Below, in pieces: positions 9,646-18,120 of a DNA stretch of 64,000 nucleotides. The first letter of the stretch is position 1. Each line of letters opens with the position of its first letter. The stretch lies in contig NZ_JACHJU010000008.1 in assembly GCF_014203795.1 (NCBI RefSeq), forward strand, positions 62,001-126,000, read 5' to 3'. The position numbers and the translations under genes were made by a program. A model generated the notes under the pieces. It worked only from the letters and a program-made list of their open reading frames with translations. It did not search any database and was not told the DNA's origin. The stretch is from Streptosporangium album. GTDB lineage: Bacteria; Actinomycetota; Actinomycetes; Streptosporangiales; Streptosporangiaceae.

Positions 9646-9809
9646 GCACACATAGCCGAGAAGAGGGCGGGGAATGTCCCTGTCATAGGGGTTGATGCCC
9701 TGTTGGCACTGGTCGGAGCGGTCCGCCGATTGCGGGACGGACAGGGCGGGACGGGCGAGGGAGGTGGGTCTCGGTGACCGGAGGAGACACGGCTGTGCCC
9801 CCCAGTCCG

Positions 9810-10005
9810 GGGTCCCGGTAGTAATCGCGGAAAATCCAACGAATATGCCCCTGACCTGCTCTGATGTGAGGGCACCGCAGGCTGGTGTGCCGGTTGGTGG
9901 GTGCGGTGGGCCGGGCCGAGGATGCCGCTGGCCTTGCCCGAGGGCTCCACGTCGACGCTGGTCAGCGATATCCGTTGGATTTTCCGCGATTACTACCGGG
10001 ACCCC
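9810..10005. repeat. 196-bp miniature element with 38-bp Tn3-type terminal repeats (TIME-like)
   Basis: The left repeat 9810-9847 starts GGGGTCCCGGTAGTAATCGC. The right repeat 9968-10005 is its inverted copy with 37/38 identity. The 38-bp length and GGGG outer ends are typical of Tn3-family transposons, and the ~120-bp interior has no gene. It therefore fits Tn3-derived inverted-repeat miniature elements, moved in trans by a Tn3 transposase. No 5-bp target duplication was found. Related ends occur at 14907 and 16388. Confidence 0.75.
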
Positions 10006-10102
10006 TGGTCGGCCTGAGCTCATCGTTCATGGACCAGCGCATAGTAGGGCTTGGTTACCTCGGGTAGGGGACGGTATGTCACCTGTTTGGGGGTGAGGGA
10101 AG

Positions 10103-11191
10103 ATGACCCCTCAAGAACTCGAGGCCGTGCGGGCGCGGCTGGAGACGTTTGCCGCTGAGATGTTCTCCGGTTTCGCCCGTGCTGATCAGCGGCGGTGGGG
10201 CGAGCGGTATGTGCGCGGCCTGCTGACCGATGGAGCGCGGAAATCGATGGAGCCGATGGCGGCCCGGCTGGGCGTGGATCGCCAAGGGCTGCAGCAGTTC
10301 TGCACCGATGCCCCCTGGGCGCATCAGCTGGTTTTGGCCGAGCTGGCCTGGCGGATGGATGCGGCGATCGGCCCGGTGGCATGGGTGGTCGATGATGTGT
10401 CCTTTGTCAAGGACGGCCAGGAGTCGCCGGGGGTGGCCGCGCAGTATTGCGGGGCGCTGGGCAAGACCGCGAACTGCCAGGTCGCGCCGAGCGTGCATCT
10501 GGTCACCGACGCCGCGTCGTGTCCGGTGAACTGGCGGTTGTTCGTGCCCGAGCAGTGGGATGCGGCCTCGCCGCGCACGGAGGATCCGGCCGCGGTGGCG
10601 GCACGCCGGCAGCGCTGCCGGATCCCCGCCGACGTCGGTCATGTGCCCAAGTGGCAGCTGGCGCTGGACATGATCGACGAGCTGGAGAGTTGGGGGCTGG
10701 ATCCGCCGTTGGTGGTCGCCGATGAGGGCTACGGTCAAGACGGGGCCTTTCGCCTGGGCCTGACCGAGCGCGATATTCCCTACGTGGTGGGGGTGCGTTC
10801 CGATACCGCGCTGCTGGAGGCCGAGGCCTGCCGCAGCGTCGCGCCGTATGCGGGGACCGGGCGGCGGCCGGTGCCCCGCTACCGGCAGCGGCGCATCAGC
10901 GCCCGGCAGTTGGTGCTGGAGGGCGGGCGGCGCGCGCTGCACACAGTGCGGTGGCGGATGGGGTCCAAGGGGCCGTTGCGCTCGCGCTTTGCCGCGCTGC
11001 GGGTACGGCCGGCGGGCGTGCGGATCCGCCGCGCTTACGCGGGCGGGGAGTTGCCGGTGTGCTGGCTGCTGGCCGAATGGCCGCCCGGTGAGCCGGAGCC
11101 GGTCAAGTACTGGTTGTCCACGCTGGAGGCCGATGTTCCATTGGCCGCGTCCAGGGAGGTGGTGTTTGAGAAGGCCACCCGTAATCGGTGA
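10103..11191 (+). pseudogene. IS701-family transposase, N-terminal part
   Basis: The 362 residues carry two of the three catalytic acids: Asp in VAWVVDDVSFVKDG and Asp in LVVADEGYGQDGAFR. Motifs such as NCQVAPSVHLVT and WRLFVPEQWD are typical of IS701. The sequence becomes atypical after YWLSTLEADVPL and stops within 20 codons, next to the IS256 end. The Glu-bearing C-terminus is absent, so the protein should be inactive. Confidence 0.8.
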
Positions 11192-11194
11192 CTA

Positions 11195-12451
11195 TTAGGA
11201 AGCAATCGCCTCAATAGTCACTTTAGCATCGTTTGTCTTATTTTTAGAATCGGGTGAATCGGTGTTCTTGCGACACTCGGCGAGGACCTCCAGCCCCATA
11301 TAGCGGCGCTGTTCGGTCCACTCGTCGTTCTGCTCGGCCAGTACCGCGCCGACGAGCCGGACGATCGAGTCGCGGTTGGGGAAGATACCGACGACGTCGG
11401 TCCGCCTCCTGATCTCCTTGTTCAGGCGCTCCTGAGGGTTGTTGCTCCACGTCTGACGCCAGACGGCTTTGGGGAAGGCGGCGAAGGCCAAGATGTCCTC
11501 GCGGGCCTCGTCCAGATGCTCGGCCGCCTTCGGGTACTTGGCCTCCAGTACCTGCACGACATGACGATGCTGGGCATAGACCGACTCGGCGTCAGGCTGC
11601 TCGAAGATGGTGCGCAGCATGGTGGCCACCCATGGCTGGGCCGACTTCGGAACGCGCGTGATCAAGTTTCGCGCGTAGTGGGTTCGACACCTCTGCCAGG
11701 ATGCGCCCGGCAAAGTGGAGGCGATCGCGTCGCGCAGCCCGGCGTGGCAGTCGGAGGTCACCATCAGCACGCCGGACAGGCCGCGGGCGACCAGGCCGCG
11801 CAGGAACGCCGGCCAACCCGCGCCGTCCTCGCTGGAGACGACGTCCAGGCCGAGGATCTCGCGCAGGCCGTCGGCGTTGACACCGGTGGCGACCAGGGCG
11901 TGCACGGTCACCGTCCGGCCGCCTTCGCGGACCTTCTGCGTGAGGGCATCGATCCAGACGAAGGTGTACGGGCCGGCGTCCAGCGGCCGGGACCGGAACT
12001 GCTCCACCATGCCGTCGAGTTCGGCGGCCATCGCCGAGACCTGCGACTTCGACAACGAGGTGATGCCCATCGCCTCGGCCAGCTTCTCCACCCGCCGCGT
12101 CGACACCCCGAGCAGGTAGGAAGTCGCCACCACCGAGGTGAGCGCCCGCTCGGCCCGGCGTCGCTTGTCCAGCAGGAAGTCCGGGAAGTAGGAGCCCTGT
12201 CGTAGCCGGGGCACGGCCAGTTCGATGCTCCCGGCCCGGGTGTCCCACGGCCGCGTACGGTAGCCGTTGCGGGTGTTGACCCGCTCGCTGCTGATCTCGC
12301 CGTAGCCGGCGCCGCACAGCTGCTCGACCTCGGCATCCATCATCCGCTGCGCGAACTCCCGGATCATCGTGCGCAGCAGGTCCGGACTCGCCGCGGCCAG
12401 GGTGTCTTCCAAGTACTCCCCGGCAGCGGGCACAATGTCATTGACGGCCAC
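11195..12451 (-). CDS. IS256-family (mutator-type) transposase
   Basis: The 418-residue protein starts at ATG 12451. The DDE residues are in FVWIDALTQKVREGG, VLMVTSDCHAGLRDAI and TWSNNPQERLNKEIRRRTD, the last being the strongly conserved mutator/IS256 box. The cysteine of the TSDCHAGL motif is present. Its stop codon lies in a hairpin formed by GTGACTATT and AATAGTCAC (11188-11221), which could terminate transcription from either side. The exact IS ends could not be fixed by eye. The frame is intact, in contrast to the IS701 gene around it. Confidence 0.93.
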   Translation of the reverse strand: MAVNDIVPAAGEYLEDTLAAASPDLLRTMIREFAQRMMDAEVEQLCGAGYGEISSERVNTRNGYRTRPWDTRAGSIELAVPRLRQGSYFPDFLLDKRRRAERALTSVVATSYLLGVSTRRVEKLAEAMGITSLSKSQVSAMAAELDGMVEQFRSRPLDAGPYTFVWIDALTQKVREGGRTVTVHALVATGVNADGLREILGLDVVSSEDGAGWPAFLRGLVARGLSGVLMVTSDCHAGLRDAIASTLPGASWQRCRTHYARNLITRVPKSAQPWVATMLRTIFEQPDAESVYAQHRHVVQVLEAKYPKAAEHLDEAREDILAFAAFPKAVWRQTWSNNPQERLNKEIRRRTDVVGIFPNRDSIVRLVGAVLAEQNDEWTEQRRYMGLEVLAECRKNTDSPDSKNKTNDAKVTIEAIAS

Positions 12452-12526
12452 TTCGTCCCCTTCGTGTTGATATGAGCGAATCGAAGGATTACGGAGTGGC
12501 CGTCTCTTGTCACATGGATCTCACCC

Positions 12527-12890
12527 GTGCCAACGCCAGGCCTAGATCACCCGCACACCATCTCCCTGGACGTGAACGTTCCATTGCGGCGTCTGGTGGG
12601 TCTGGCGAAGATCCGCTGGCGCATCGAGCACGACTACCGTGAGCTGAAGACCGGCCTGGGCCTGGACCACTTCGAGGGTCGCACGTGGAGCGGTTGGCAT
12701 CATCACGTCACCCTGGTCTCGGTCGCTCACGCGTTCTGCACCCTTGAAAGGCTCAACCCAAAAGCGCCGGCTGCGGCTTGAGCACCTACCGGGTCATCGC
12801 CGAGTTGCAGCTGCTTCTGGCCTGCTGGGCCGGTATCTGCCCCACCTGCCGCCGCGCGTTACCCAGACATGCCCAGCCCGTCCCCACCTA
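12527..12890 (+). pseudogene. IS701-family transposase, C-terminal part with frameshift
   Basis: The first frame reads VPLRRLVGLAKIRWRIEHDY and continues through RELKTGLGLDHFEGRTW, with the catalytic Glu, to a stop at 12781. The next frame continues LSTYRVIAELQLLLACWAG, the normal IS701 ending. One frameshift near 12775 therefore breaks the gene. It abuts the right IS701 end at 12905. Confidence 0.75.
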
Positions 12891-12907
12891 ACCAAGCCCT
12901 AATAGTG

Positions 12908-13429
12908 CTCGAGCGCATCGCCGAAGCCCTCGGCACGCTGCCGGTGCGCGGGCTGCTGACCACCGGCCCGGCCGTGGACCCGGCGACGGTCCGCGCGCCC
13001 GGCAACGTCCTGGTCACCGCGGCCGCTCCGCACAGCATCGCGCTGCTCCACGCCGCGGTGACGATCACGCACGCCGGCCACGGGACGGCCGTCAAGTCCC
13101 TGGCGGCCGGGGTCCCCCTGGTCTGCGTGCCGCTCGGGCGAGACCAGCGCGAGGTGGCACGGCATGTCGAAGTCGCCGGCGCCGGGATCACAGTGAGCAA
13201 GAGCAGCTCACCCCGCACAATCGCCCGCGCGGTCGACCGAGTCCTGAACGACCCGTCCTACCGCCGCAAAGCGCAGCGACTGGCGGCCGAGATCGCCGCC
13301 GAGACGGCCACCGACCGAGCAGTCACCGAACTCGAGGCCCTCGCCGAACGAGCGACCGACAGGGCCGAGGGCGCCCTCGGGTGCGATACGGCCAAACCGT
13401 CCGGGCCATCACGGACGTTGTCGAGCTGA
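12908..13429 (+). pseudogene. C-terminal half of a GT1/macrolide-type glycosyltransferase
   Basis: Just after the IS701 end the frame reads LERIAEALGTLPVRGLLTTG and continues with the nucleotide-sugar binding motif (THAGHGTAVKSLAAGVPLVCVP) and GRDQREVARHVE. These motifs define the C-terminal Rossmann lobe of UDP-dependent GT1 glycosyltransferases of the MGT/UGT type. The N-terminal acceptor domain (~200 residues) is missing, removed by the IS701 insertion or a later deletion. The last ~30 residues look like read-through into unrelated DNA. It may once have belonged to a natural-product or antibiotic-glycosylation locus. Confidence 0.75.
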
Positions 13430-13655
13430 CCCCGCACGCCAGCGGCCGCATCCCGCCAGGCCCATTCAATGTGGCTACGGATCCACGCCTCTACGCGGCG
13501 GTCCCGAGGTCGGCCGGTGGGGATGATCAGGCCCTTGCGGATCTCCTCGACGGATTCGCCGGACGCGCGGTGGGAGCATCTCCAGGTCGACCGGGGCGGG
13601 CGGCGGCGGCCTCGTGCAGCATGCCTGCCGTCGCGCTGCGGGACATCTTCACCCG

Positions 13656-14702
13656 CTACCTGCTGCCCGCCGCTAACGCGGCCGGCCGGGGGAAGCGTGC
13701 GACGAACCGTGCCCCGGATGGGCTGTCTTCGATGGTGAGGGTGCCACCATGGTCTTCGGCGATCTGCCGGGCGATCGGCAGGCCCAGGCCACTGCCGCCG
13801 GCGTCCTTGGCACGCGCGTCTTGCAGGCGGGCGAAGCGCTCGAAGATGACCTCCCGCTGCTCGCGCGGCACCCCGCTCCCGTCGTCGTAGACCTCCAGCA
13901 CCGGCGCGTCGCCCCGGTGCTCGACGGTGACCATGACCGTGGAGCGGGCGTGGCGTTCGGCATTGTCCATGAGGTTGTGCAGCAGCCGGGTGAGACCGAT
14001 CCGCTCTCCGTTGACCATCACGCCGCTACTGAACCTCCTGACCACCCTGACCTTGCTTTGCCGATGGTCGAGCTCGCCGTCCACCAGGACGGCGAGGTTG
14101 AGGAGGTCGTGTTGGCCGATGACGCCCGCGTCAAGTCGGGAGATCTCCAGCAGGTTGGTTACCAAGTCCTGCAGCCGCTCAACAGACTCCAGCAGCCTGT
14201 CGGCGGTGTCCACCCAGTCGATCTCCTCCCGCCGCATGAGCGCTTCCTCGATCTCGGTACGCATCGCCGCGAGCGGGTTGCGCAGGTCATGGGAGGTGTC
14301 CGAGGCGAACCTCAACTGCTCCTGGATCGCAGCCTGGGCCCGCTCCAACGTCTGGTTGGTGGTCTGCGCGAGCTCCTTGAACTCGTCATCATGGCTCGGC
14401 AGCGGAACCCGCTCGCTCAGATTGGAAGGCCGGATCGTGGCGAGTTTCCCACTGATGGCGCGAACCGGCTGCAGGGTCCTGCTCATCATCCAGTACGTCC
14501 CGAGCGCGGTGGCCGCGATCAGCAGGAGTGAACCACCGATGAGTCCAGCCAGTACGGCCGCGCTGCCGTAGAGCGGAGGCTGGGGAGCGGCCATCAACAG
14601 CAGCAGGGTGGCGGAGACGCAGACCAGCGCCATGACGGCGCTCGCCATGGTGGTCACACGGGTTTTGATGGAGCAGTGATGCCATGCTCTCAAGCTGATC
14701 AT
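13656..14702 (-). CDS. Two-component sensor histidine kinase
   Basis: The 348-residue protein starts at ATG 14702. Two membrane helices (~18-38 and ~47-68) enclose a very short external loop. A HAMP region follows (MMSRTLQPVRAISGKLATI), then the dimerisation/phosphoacceptor helix with His in FASDTSHDLRNPLAAM. The ATPase domain has an N box (LHNLMDNAERHA), G1 (YDDGSGVP), an F box (IFERFA) and G2 (GGSGLGLPIA). All boxes look intact. A response regulator should precede it, and the ~20 codons upstream (HSYIQGVSGM) resemble a degraded response-regulator tail. The partner was therefore probably destroyed by the Tn3 fragments at 14.8 kb, leaving an orphan kinase. Confidence 0.88.
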   Translation of the reverse strand: MISLRAWHHCSIKTRVTTMASAVMALVCVSATLLLLMAAPQPPLYGSAAVLAGLIGGSLLLIAATALGTYWMMSRTLQPVRAISGKLATIRPSNLSERVPLPSHDDEFKELAQTTNQTLERAQAAIQEQLRFASDTSHDLRNPLAAMRTEIEEALMRREEIDWVDTADRLLESVERLQDLVTNLLEISRLDAGVIGQHDLLNLAVLVDGELDHRQSKVRVVRRFSSGVMVNGERIGLTRLLHNLMDNAERHARSTVMVTVEHRGDAPVLEVYDDGSGVPREQREVIFERFARLQDARAKDAGGSGLGLPIARQIAEDHGGTLTIEDSPSGARFVARFPRPAALAAGSR

Positions 14703-14858
14703 CCCGGAAACGCCCTGGATGTAGCTGTGACAGGTCTAGCTATCCAAACAGTAGATGAAGTTCCCTCTATTCCCACATGCGACCACCTCGATGACTCACG
14801 ATGACGCGTCCGTCCTAAAGTCATCCAGCAGGTAATCGGCCCTTCATAGGGGGACCCC

Positions 14859-14896
14859 AACTGCTCCTCGGAGAACATCTTCTCTGACAACGCCAC
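14859..14896 (-). pseudogene. 38-bp stub of a Tn3 transposase start
   Basis: From GTG 14896 the minus strand reads ALSEKMFSEEQL, nearly identical to the start of the Tn3 transposase at 16526 (SEKMFSREQL). It is cut after 12 codons by GGGGTCCCCCTATGAAGG, which looks like another Tn3-type outer end facing left at 14858. Confidence 0.5.
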
Positions 14897-14906
14897 CGCC
14901 CCACGT

Positions 14907-14944
14907 GGGGTCCCCGTAGTACTCGCCGAAAATCGGGCGGATAT
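14907..14944 (+). repeat. Tn3-type 38-bp terminal repeat (left-end orientation)
   Basis: It starts GGGGTCCCCGTAGTACTCGC and ends ATAT at 14944. It aligns with the repeats at 9810 and 16388, including the inner extension GCGCTGACCAGCGATGAT. It marks the left end of the unit carrying the TnpI-type recombinase. No matching right end is present, so that unit is truncated on the right. Confidence 0.65.
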
Positions 14945-14984
14945 GGCGCTGACCAGCGATGATCCGACCGGGCAGGCGGCACGA

Positions 14985-16007
14985 TCACCGGGTGGTCATG
15001 CGGTCTGCGAGTTCGTCGGCGCTGGGTGTCCAGGTACCGCGCTGGGCCTCGATGCCGTCGAGTCGGCGCTGGGTGCCTTCTTTGCTGGGCTTGAGGTAGC
15101 GCTGGAGGGTGCGGCGGTCTTCGTGGCCGGAGAGGTTCATCAGGTCGGCTTCGGTGGCGCCGTCCTCGCCGGCGTGGGTGAGTCGGGAGTGGCGCAGGTC
15201 GTGCAGATTCCAGCCGTCGGTGGCGGCGCCGAGGTGGCGTTCGGCGGTGCGGTAGGTCATGCGTCGGCGGCGGCTGGCCGGGTCGACGTCACGTACGGGC
15301 GCGGTGCCGTCGTCAGGGGCGATGCGCGCGGACAGGAAGATCGGCCCGCGGGTGCGGCGGCCGAGGAGCTGGCCGAGCATCCGGGCGGTGCGGATGTCGT
15401 AGAGCAGCTCGTCGGCTTTGCCGCCTTTGCGGATGGTGCGTGCGCGGCGGTTGGCGCGGTCGAGGTCTTCGACGTTCAGGCGCAGGACTTCCTCGGCGCG
15501 GGCGGCGGTGGAGTAGAGCATCGCCCACAGCGTCCGGTCTTCCAGCGGGCGGCGTTTGTCGGCGATGAGCCGGTCGATCCGCTCGCGACTGCGGACGCGG
15601 GTGTCGTCCGGCCTGGGCTGGTGCTCTCGGTCCAGGCCGTGCAGTACCGCGGCCGGGTCGCCGATCCAGCCTTGGTCGTGGAAGTAGGCCAGGGCGGAGG
15701 CGACGGCAGCCCGCTTGGCGTTGAACGTCGACGGCGCCGCGCCGCCCCACGCGCCGCGGATGTTGGTGTGCAGCTGGTCTCGGCCGACGCGGGCGAGCTC
15801 GCCGAGGTGCACGATCCCGGTGAACGCGGTCGGCAGGGCCGAGGTGTAGGCGCGCACGGTCTCCGGCGAGGTGATTCGGCCGGACCGGCCGCGTCGGCCA
15901 GCGAGGTGGCGCAGGAACGAGGCGAGCGCCTCGGCGGTCGGCACCCCTCCCGGCGTCTCCGCGTTGTCACGGTCGGGCACGGCGGTGAGGTGCCGGTCTG
16001 TCGCCAT
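14985..16007 (-). CDS. TnpI-type tyrosine recombinase (cointegrate resolvase) of a Tn3-family element
   Basis: The 340-residue protein starts at ATG 16007. A SAM-like core-binding N-terminus (~25-120) precedes the catalytic domain. The catalytic residues are Arg in YSTAARAEEVLRLNVEDL, the HxxR box in LHDLRHSRLTH, His in LSGHEDRRT and the nucleophile Tyr in LQRYLKP. It starts 40 nt inside a Tn3-type terminal repeat and reads away from the palindromic site at 16026-16121. That arrangement matches Tn3 transposons that resolve cointegrates with TnpI instead of a serine resolvase (Tn4430 type). The transposase of this unit is missing. Confidence 0.75.
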   Translation of the reverse strand: MATDRHLTAVPDRDNAETPGGVPTAEALASFLRHLAGRRGRSGRITSPETVRAYTSALPTAFTGIVHLGELARVGRDQLHTNIRGAWGGAAPSTFNAKRAAVASALAYFHDQGWIGDPAAVLHGLDREHQPRPDDTRVRSRERIDRLIADKRRPLEDRTLWAMLYSTAARAEEVLRLNVEDLDRANRRARTIRKGGKADELLYDIRTARMLGQLLGRRTRGPIFLSARIAPDDGTAPVRDVDPASRRRRMTYRTAERHLGAATDGWNLHDLRHSRLTHAGEDGATEADLMNLSGHEDRRTLQRYLKPSKEGTQRRLDGIEAQRGTWTPSADELADRMTTR

Positions 16008-16025
16008 CTGACCCGCTTCCCTGGT

Positions 16026-16121
16026 TTGTCAGATAACACGCGGGAAAGGTGCACGGCCCGCACGGGTGTTCCCGCAGGAGCCGATCCTGCCGTTGTCAGA
16101 TAATACGGCATTATCTGACAA
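16026..16121. promoter_or_regulatory. Putative internal resolution site (IRS) for the TnpI-type recombinase
   Basis: A palindrome at 16093-16121 has 12-bp arms TTGTCAGATAAT / ATTATCTGACAA separated by ACGGC. A third copy of the arm (TTGTCAGATAAC) lies 67 bp away at 16026, next to the recombinase start codon. Core inverted repeats plus a nearby accessory copy are the layout of TnpI resolution sites. The motif would also place the recombinase gene under its own control. Confidence 0.65.
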
Positions 16122-16368
16122 GCTTGGCGGATCGGCGAAGACGAGGACGACCGGGGCACGGACCTGCGGCTCCGTCGCCATCGCGATCGGCATGCTCACC
16201 GGCGCAGTTGTCGTCGGCGTCAACGGACAGCTGTGGCTGGCAGCGCTCCTCACCGGCCCCAGCCTCATCGCGCTGGCGAAGATCTTTGTTCTCCGCCGGT
16301 CGGATGCCACCGACATGAAGCAACTCCAAGCTCAGCGCGACGCTGTGACCGCGCCACCGCTGGTCTGA
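16066..16368 (+). CDS. Possible small membrane protein
   Basis: The frame runs 100 codons from GTG 16066; TTG 16093 is an alternative. It contains two hydrophobic helices (SVAIAIGMLTGAVVVGVNG and LWLAALLTGPSLIALAKIFV) followed by a charged tail (RRSDATDMKQLQAQRD). The start overlaps the recombinase site, and no clear ribosome site is seen. It ends 20 nt before the next Tn3 end. It could be cargo of the TnpI unit or a fragment. I do not recognise the family. Confidence 0.35.
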   Translation: MFPQEPILPLSDNTALSDKLGGSAKTRTTGARTCGSVAIAIGMLTGAVVVGVNGQLWLAALLTGPSLIALAKIFVLRRSDATDMKQLQAQRDAVTAPPLV

Positions 16369-16387
16369 ACCGTCGGTTAGGCGTCCT

Positions 16388-16425
16388 GGGGTCCCGGTAG
16401 TCCTATCGAAGAATCCAACACATAT
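16388..16425 (+). repeat. Tn3-type 38-bp terminal repeat upstream of a tnpA start
   Basis: It starts GGGGTCCCGGTAGTCCTATC and ends ATAT. A conserved inner extension (AGCTCTGAGCTGCGGTGATG) follows, and a Tn3 transposase starts 100 bp inside it in the same direction. This is the usual Tn3 layout of end, promoter and tnpA. Confidence 0.7.
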
Positions 16426-16525
16426 AGCTCTGAGCTGCGGTGATGCAGGGGTCAGCGTAGGGGCCTGAGATCGTTTCCGCTACGTTCTGTTCCGGTTTGT
16501 CCGGTCTAGAGCGTGGGGTGGTTCG

Positions 16526-16745
16526 GTGTCGGAGAAGATGTTCTCCCGCGAGCAGTTGGAGCAGTTGCGGTCGTTCCCGGATATCGGCCGCGATGAGTTG
16601 ATCACGCACTTCACGTTGACGCCCGCAGATGTGGCGTTCGTGGATCCGGGACGGGGCCGAGGCCCGGCCGATCGGCTGGGGATGGCCGTGATGGTCGCGA
16701 CGCTGCCGTGGCTTGGGTTTGTGCCCGATGAGGTGGGGTCGGCTC
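16526..16745 (+). pseudogene. Tn3-family transposase N-terminus, cut by a second Tn3 transposon
   Basis: From GTG 16526 it reads SEKMFSREQLEQLRSFPDIG and then LTPADVAF...WLGFVPDEVG, a DUF4158-type Tn3 transposase N-terminus. The frame is broken after ~73 codons by the GGGG end of the 5.6-kb transposon at 16746. The rest of the gene is not found beyond that transposon at 22353, so a deletion or rearrangement followed. Confidence 0.7.
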
Positions 16746-16850
16746 GGGGCATGACGAGCATCCGAACGAAAAGTCCCGTTAGCAGAGCGGAGTTGAGCGG
16801 CTTGTCGTGACTTTCCGTTCGAATGTGTCTCGCCGAAGGGTTTTCACAGG

Positions 16851-17780
16851 TCACGGCCTATGCAGCCGGGTGGCCTCGACGGCTGCGACGCGGGCGGCGT
16901 ACACCCGGTGCGCCTTGCGCTCAGCCGGGCCGGCGCTGTCGGCGGCGGCAGCACTTTGCTCCAGCATGGCGCGGTGAAGTGCAAGCGGGGCCACCATGCG
17001 GACTGAATAGCCGGGGCCGCGGCGGATGTTCCGTCCTGAGACGAGGGCCAGGCAGACGACCTCGTCCCCAGTGATGCGCAGGAGATCGGCGAGTCGTCCG
17101 GGCACGTCGAGGACCACGTCCACTTGTGGGGCGAGCGCGTCGTCCAGCTCGCCGGGGCGGATTGGGGGCATGTCGAGCGGGCCGGACAGGTCGCGGGCGC
17201 CGGCGGCGTCGAGAACGCGGCGGATGGTCTTGGGGGCGACGCGGTGCTGCCGGGCCAGGGCCTTGACGGCGGCACCCTGGCGGTAGGCCGCCACGATGGC
17301 GGTCGCCGTGCTCGGGTCGAGGGCGGCGGGGCGGCCCAGGGTCTTGCCAGCCGCCTCGGCGGCAGCGACACCCTCGCGGGTGTTCTCGCTGATCATGTCG
17401 CGCTGGAACTCCAGCACGGCGGCGAGGACGGAGACCATCATCTTGGTTCCGGGGTCGTCGCTGGCCAGGTCGATACCGGACAGCAGGCCGGACTCGACGC
17501 GCAGGTGCAGGCCGCGGCGGATGAGCACCGGGCGCAGGGCGAGGATGTCGGCGACGGAGCGGAAGACGCGGGCGGCGTCGGCGATGCGGATGGTGTCGCC
17601 GACGGTGGCTTCGTGAAGCAGCTTGGTGAAGCCGGCGCGGTCCAGGGAGAGCTGGCGGCTGGAGGTGGCGGGGTCCTCGTAGGTGGGAGTGCCGGCGGCC
17701 AGCAGAGCGGCCAGGACGTGGCGCTGACGGGCGTCGGTCTGCTTGTCGGTGGAGTGGCGCAGGTAGATCCGGTCAACCAT
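16851..17780 (-). CDS. tnpR: Serine resolvase (TnpR-like) of the Tn3 transposon
   Basis: The 309-residue protein starts at ATG 17780 (MVDRIYLRHSTDKQTDARQ); upstream extensions lack homology. The nucleophile Ser lies in the RHSTDKQTDARQ motif. The catalytic core continues with RIADAARVFRS and the E-helix region DDPGTKMMVSVLAAVLEFQR, then an HTH (VKALARQHRVAPKTIRRVL). About 110 further residues with no clear motif make it longer than a classical ~185-residue resolvase. It lies 67 bp inside the left end and is oriented away from the putative res region at 17.8-18.0 kb. Its role is to resolve transposition cointegrates. Confidence 0.82.
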   Translation of the reverse strand: MVDRIYLRHSTDKQTDARQRHVLAALLAAGTPTYEDPATSSRQLSLDRAGFTKLLHEATVGDTIRIADAARVFRSVADILALRPVLIRRGLHLRVESGLLSGIDLASDDPGTKMMVSVLAAVLEFQRDMISENTREGVAAAEAAGKTLGRPAALDPSTATAIVAAYRQGAAVKALARQHRVAPKTIRRVLDAAGARDLSGPLDMPPIRPGELDDALAPQVDVVLDVPGRLADLLRITGDEVVCLALVSGRNIRRGPGYSVRMVAPLALHRAMLEQSAAAADSAGPAERKAHRVYAARVAAVEATRLHRP

Positions 17781-17859
17781 GTCGGCGTGGTGGCCTTCCC
17801 GGGGTGGCCGGGCGGTGCCCGGCAGGTGTCTACAGCCGATCCTAGGGGGGCGAAAAGGG

Positions 17860-17980
17860 GAGGCGTAACTTTCGACCGGATCCGATTGGATCGGCGCGCC
17901 GGTTCCGCTGGTGGACGGCGCGTTCCGATTGGATCCGCCCGTGGGGGCATAATCGACCGATTGCGCCCCCACGGGCGGAT
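17860..17980. promoter_or_regulatory. Putative res/promoter region with 16-bp perfect palindrome arms
   Basis: Between the resolvase and the divergent nitroreductase, CCGATTGGATC occurs twice (17882 and 17925). Arms ATCCGCCCGTGGGGGC (17933-17948) and its exact inverted copy (17965-17980) flank a 16-nt loop. Repeats in the resolvase upstream region are expected of a res site and would also autoregulate the resolvase. Confidence 0.5.
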
Positions 17981-18120
17981 TGGCTCATGCTGGGATCGCG
18001 CGATGGACACCAGCCGAGTCGGCGCGGGCCCTCCGCTCCTCAACTGATCGTCTAGACACTGTCCAACGCCCGCCGATGCTCGGAGCTGACCGCTGACTAC
18101 GGTGGAGGAGTTGATCGTCG

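Larger units (their letters stand above)
10041..12905 (+). mobile_element. IS701-family remnant interrupted by IS256
   Basis: The outer ends are inverted copies: ATAGTAGGGCTTGGTTAC at 10041 and TAACCAAGCCCTAATAG at 12889-12905. The left part encodes the first ~350 residues of an IS701 transposase and the right part its last ~100. An IS256 transposase gene lies between. The two halves overlap in protein space around the VPL motif, and the join is degenerate. The present form is therefore a decayed mosaic, not a simple IS256 insertion. Confidence 0.6.

Noticed and set aside
9472-10023. 183-codon minus-strand frame
   Set aside because: It runs through the IS5 remnant and the miniature element with Tn3 ends, so it is a chance join.
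13430-13655. Possible gene fragment between the glycosyltransferase and the histidine kinase
   Set aside because: Both strands stay open for short stretches but no recognisable motif or start was found.
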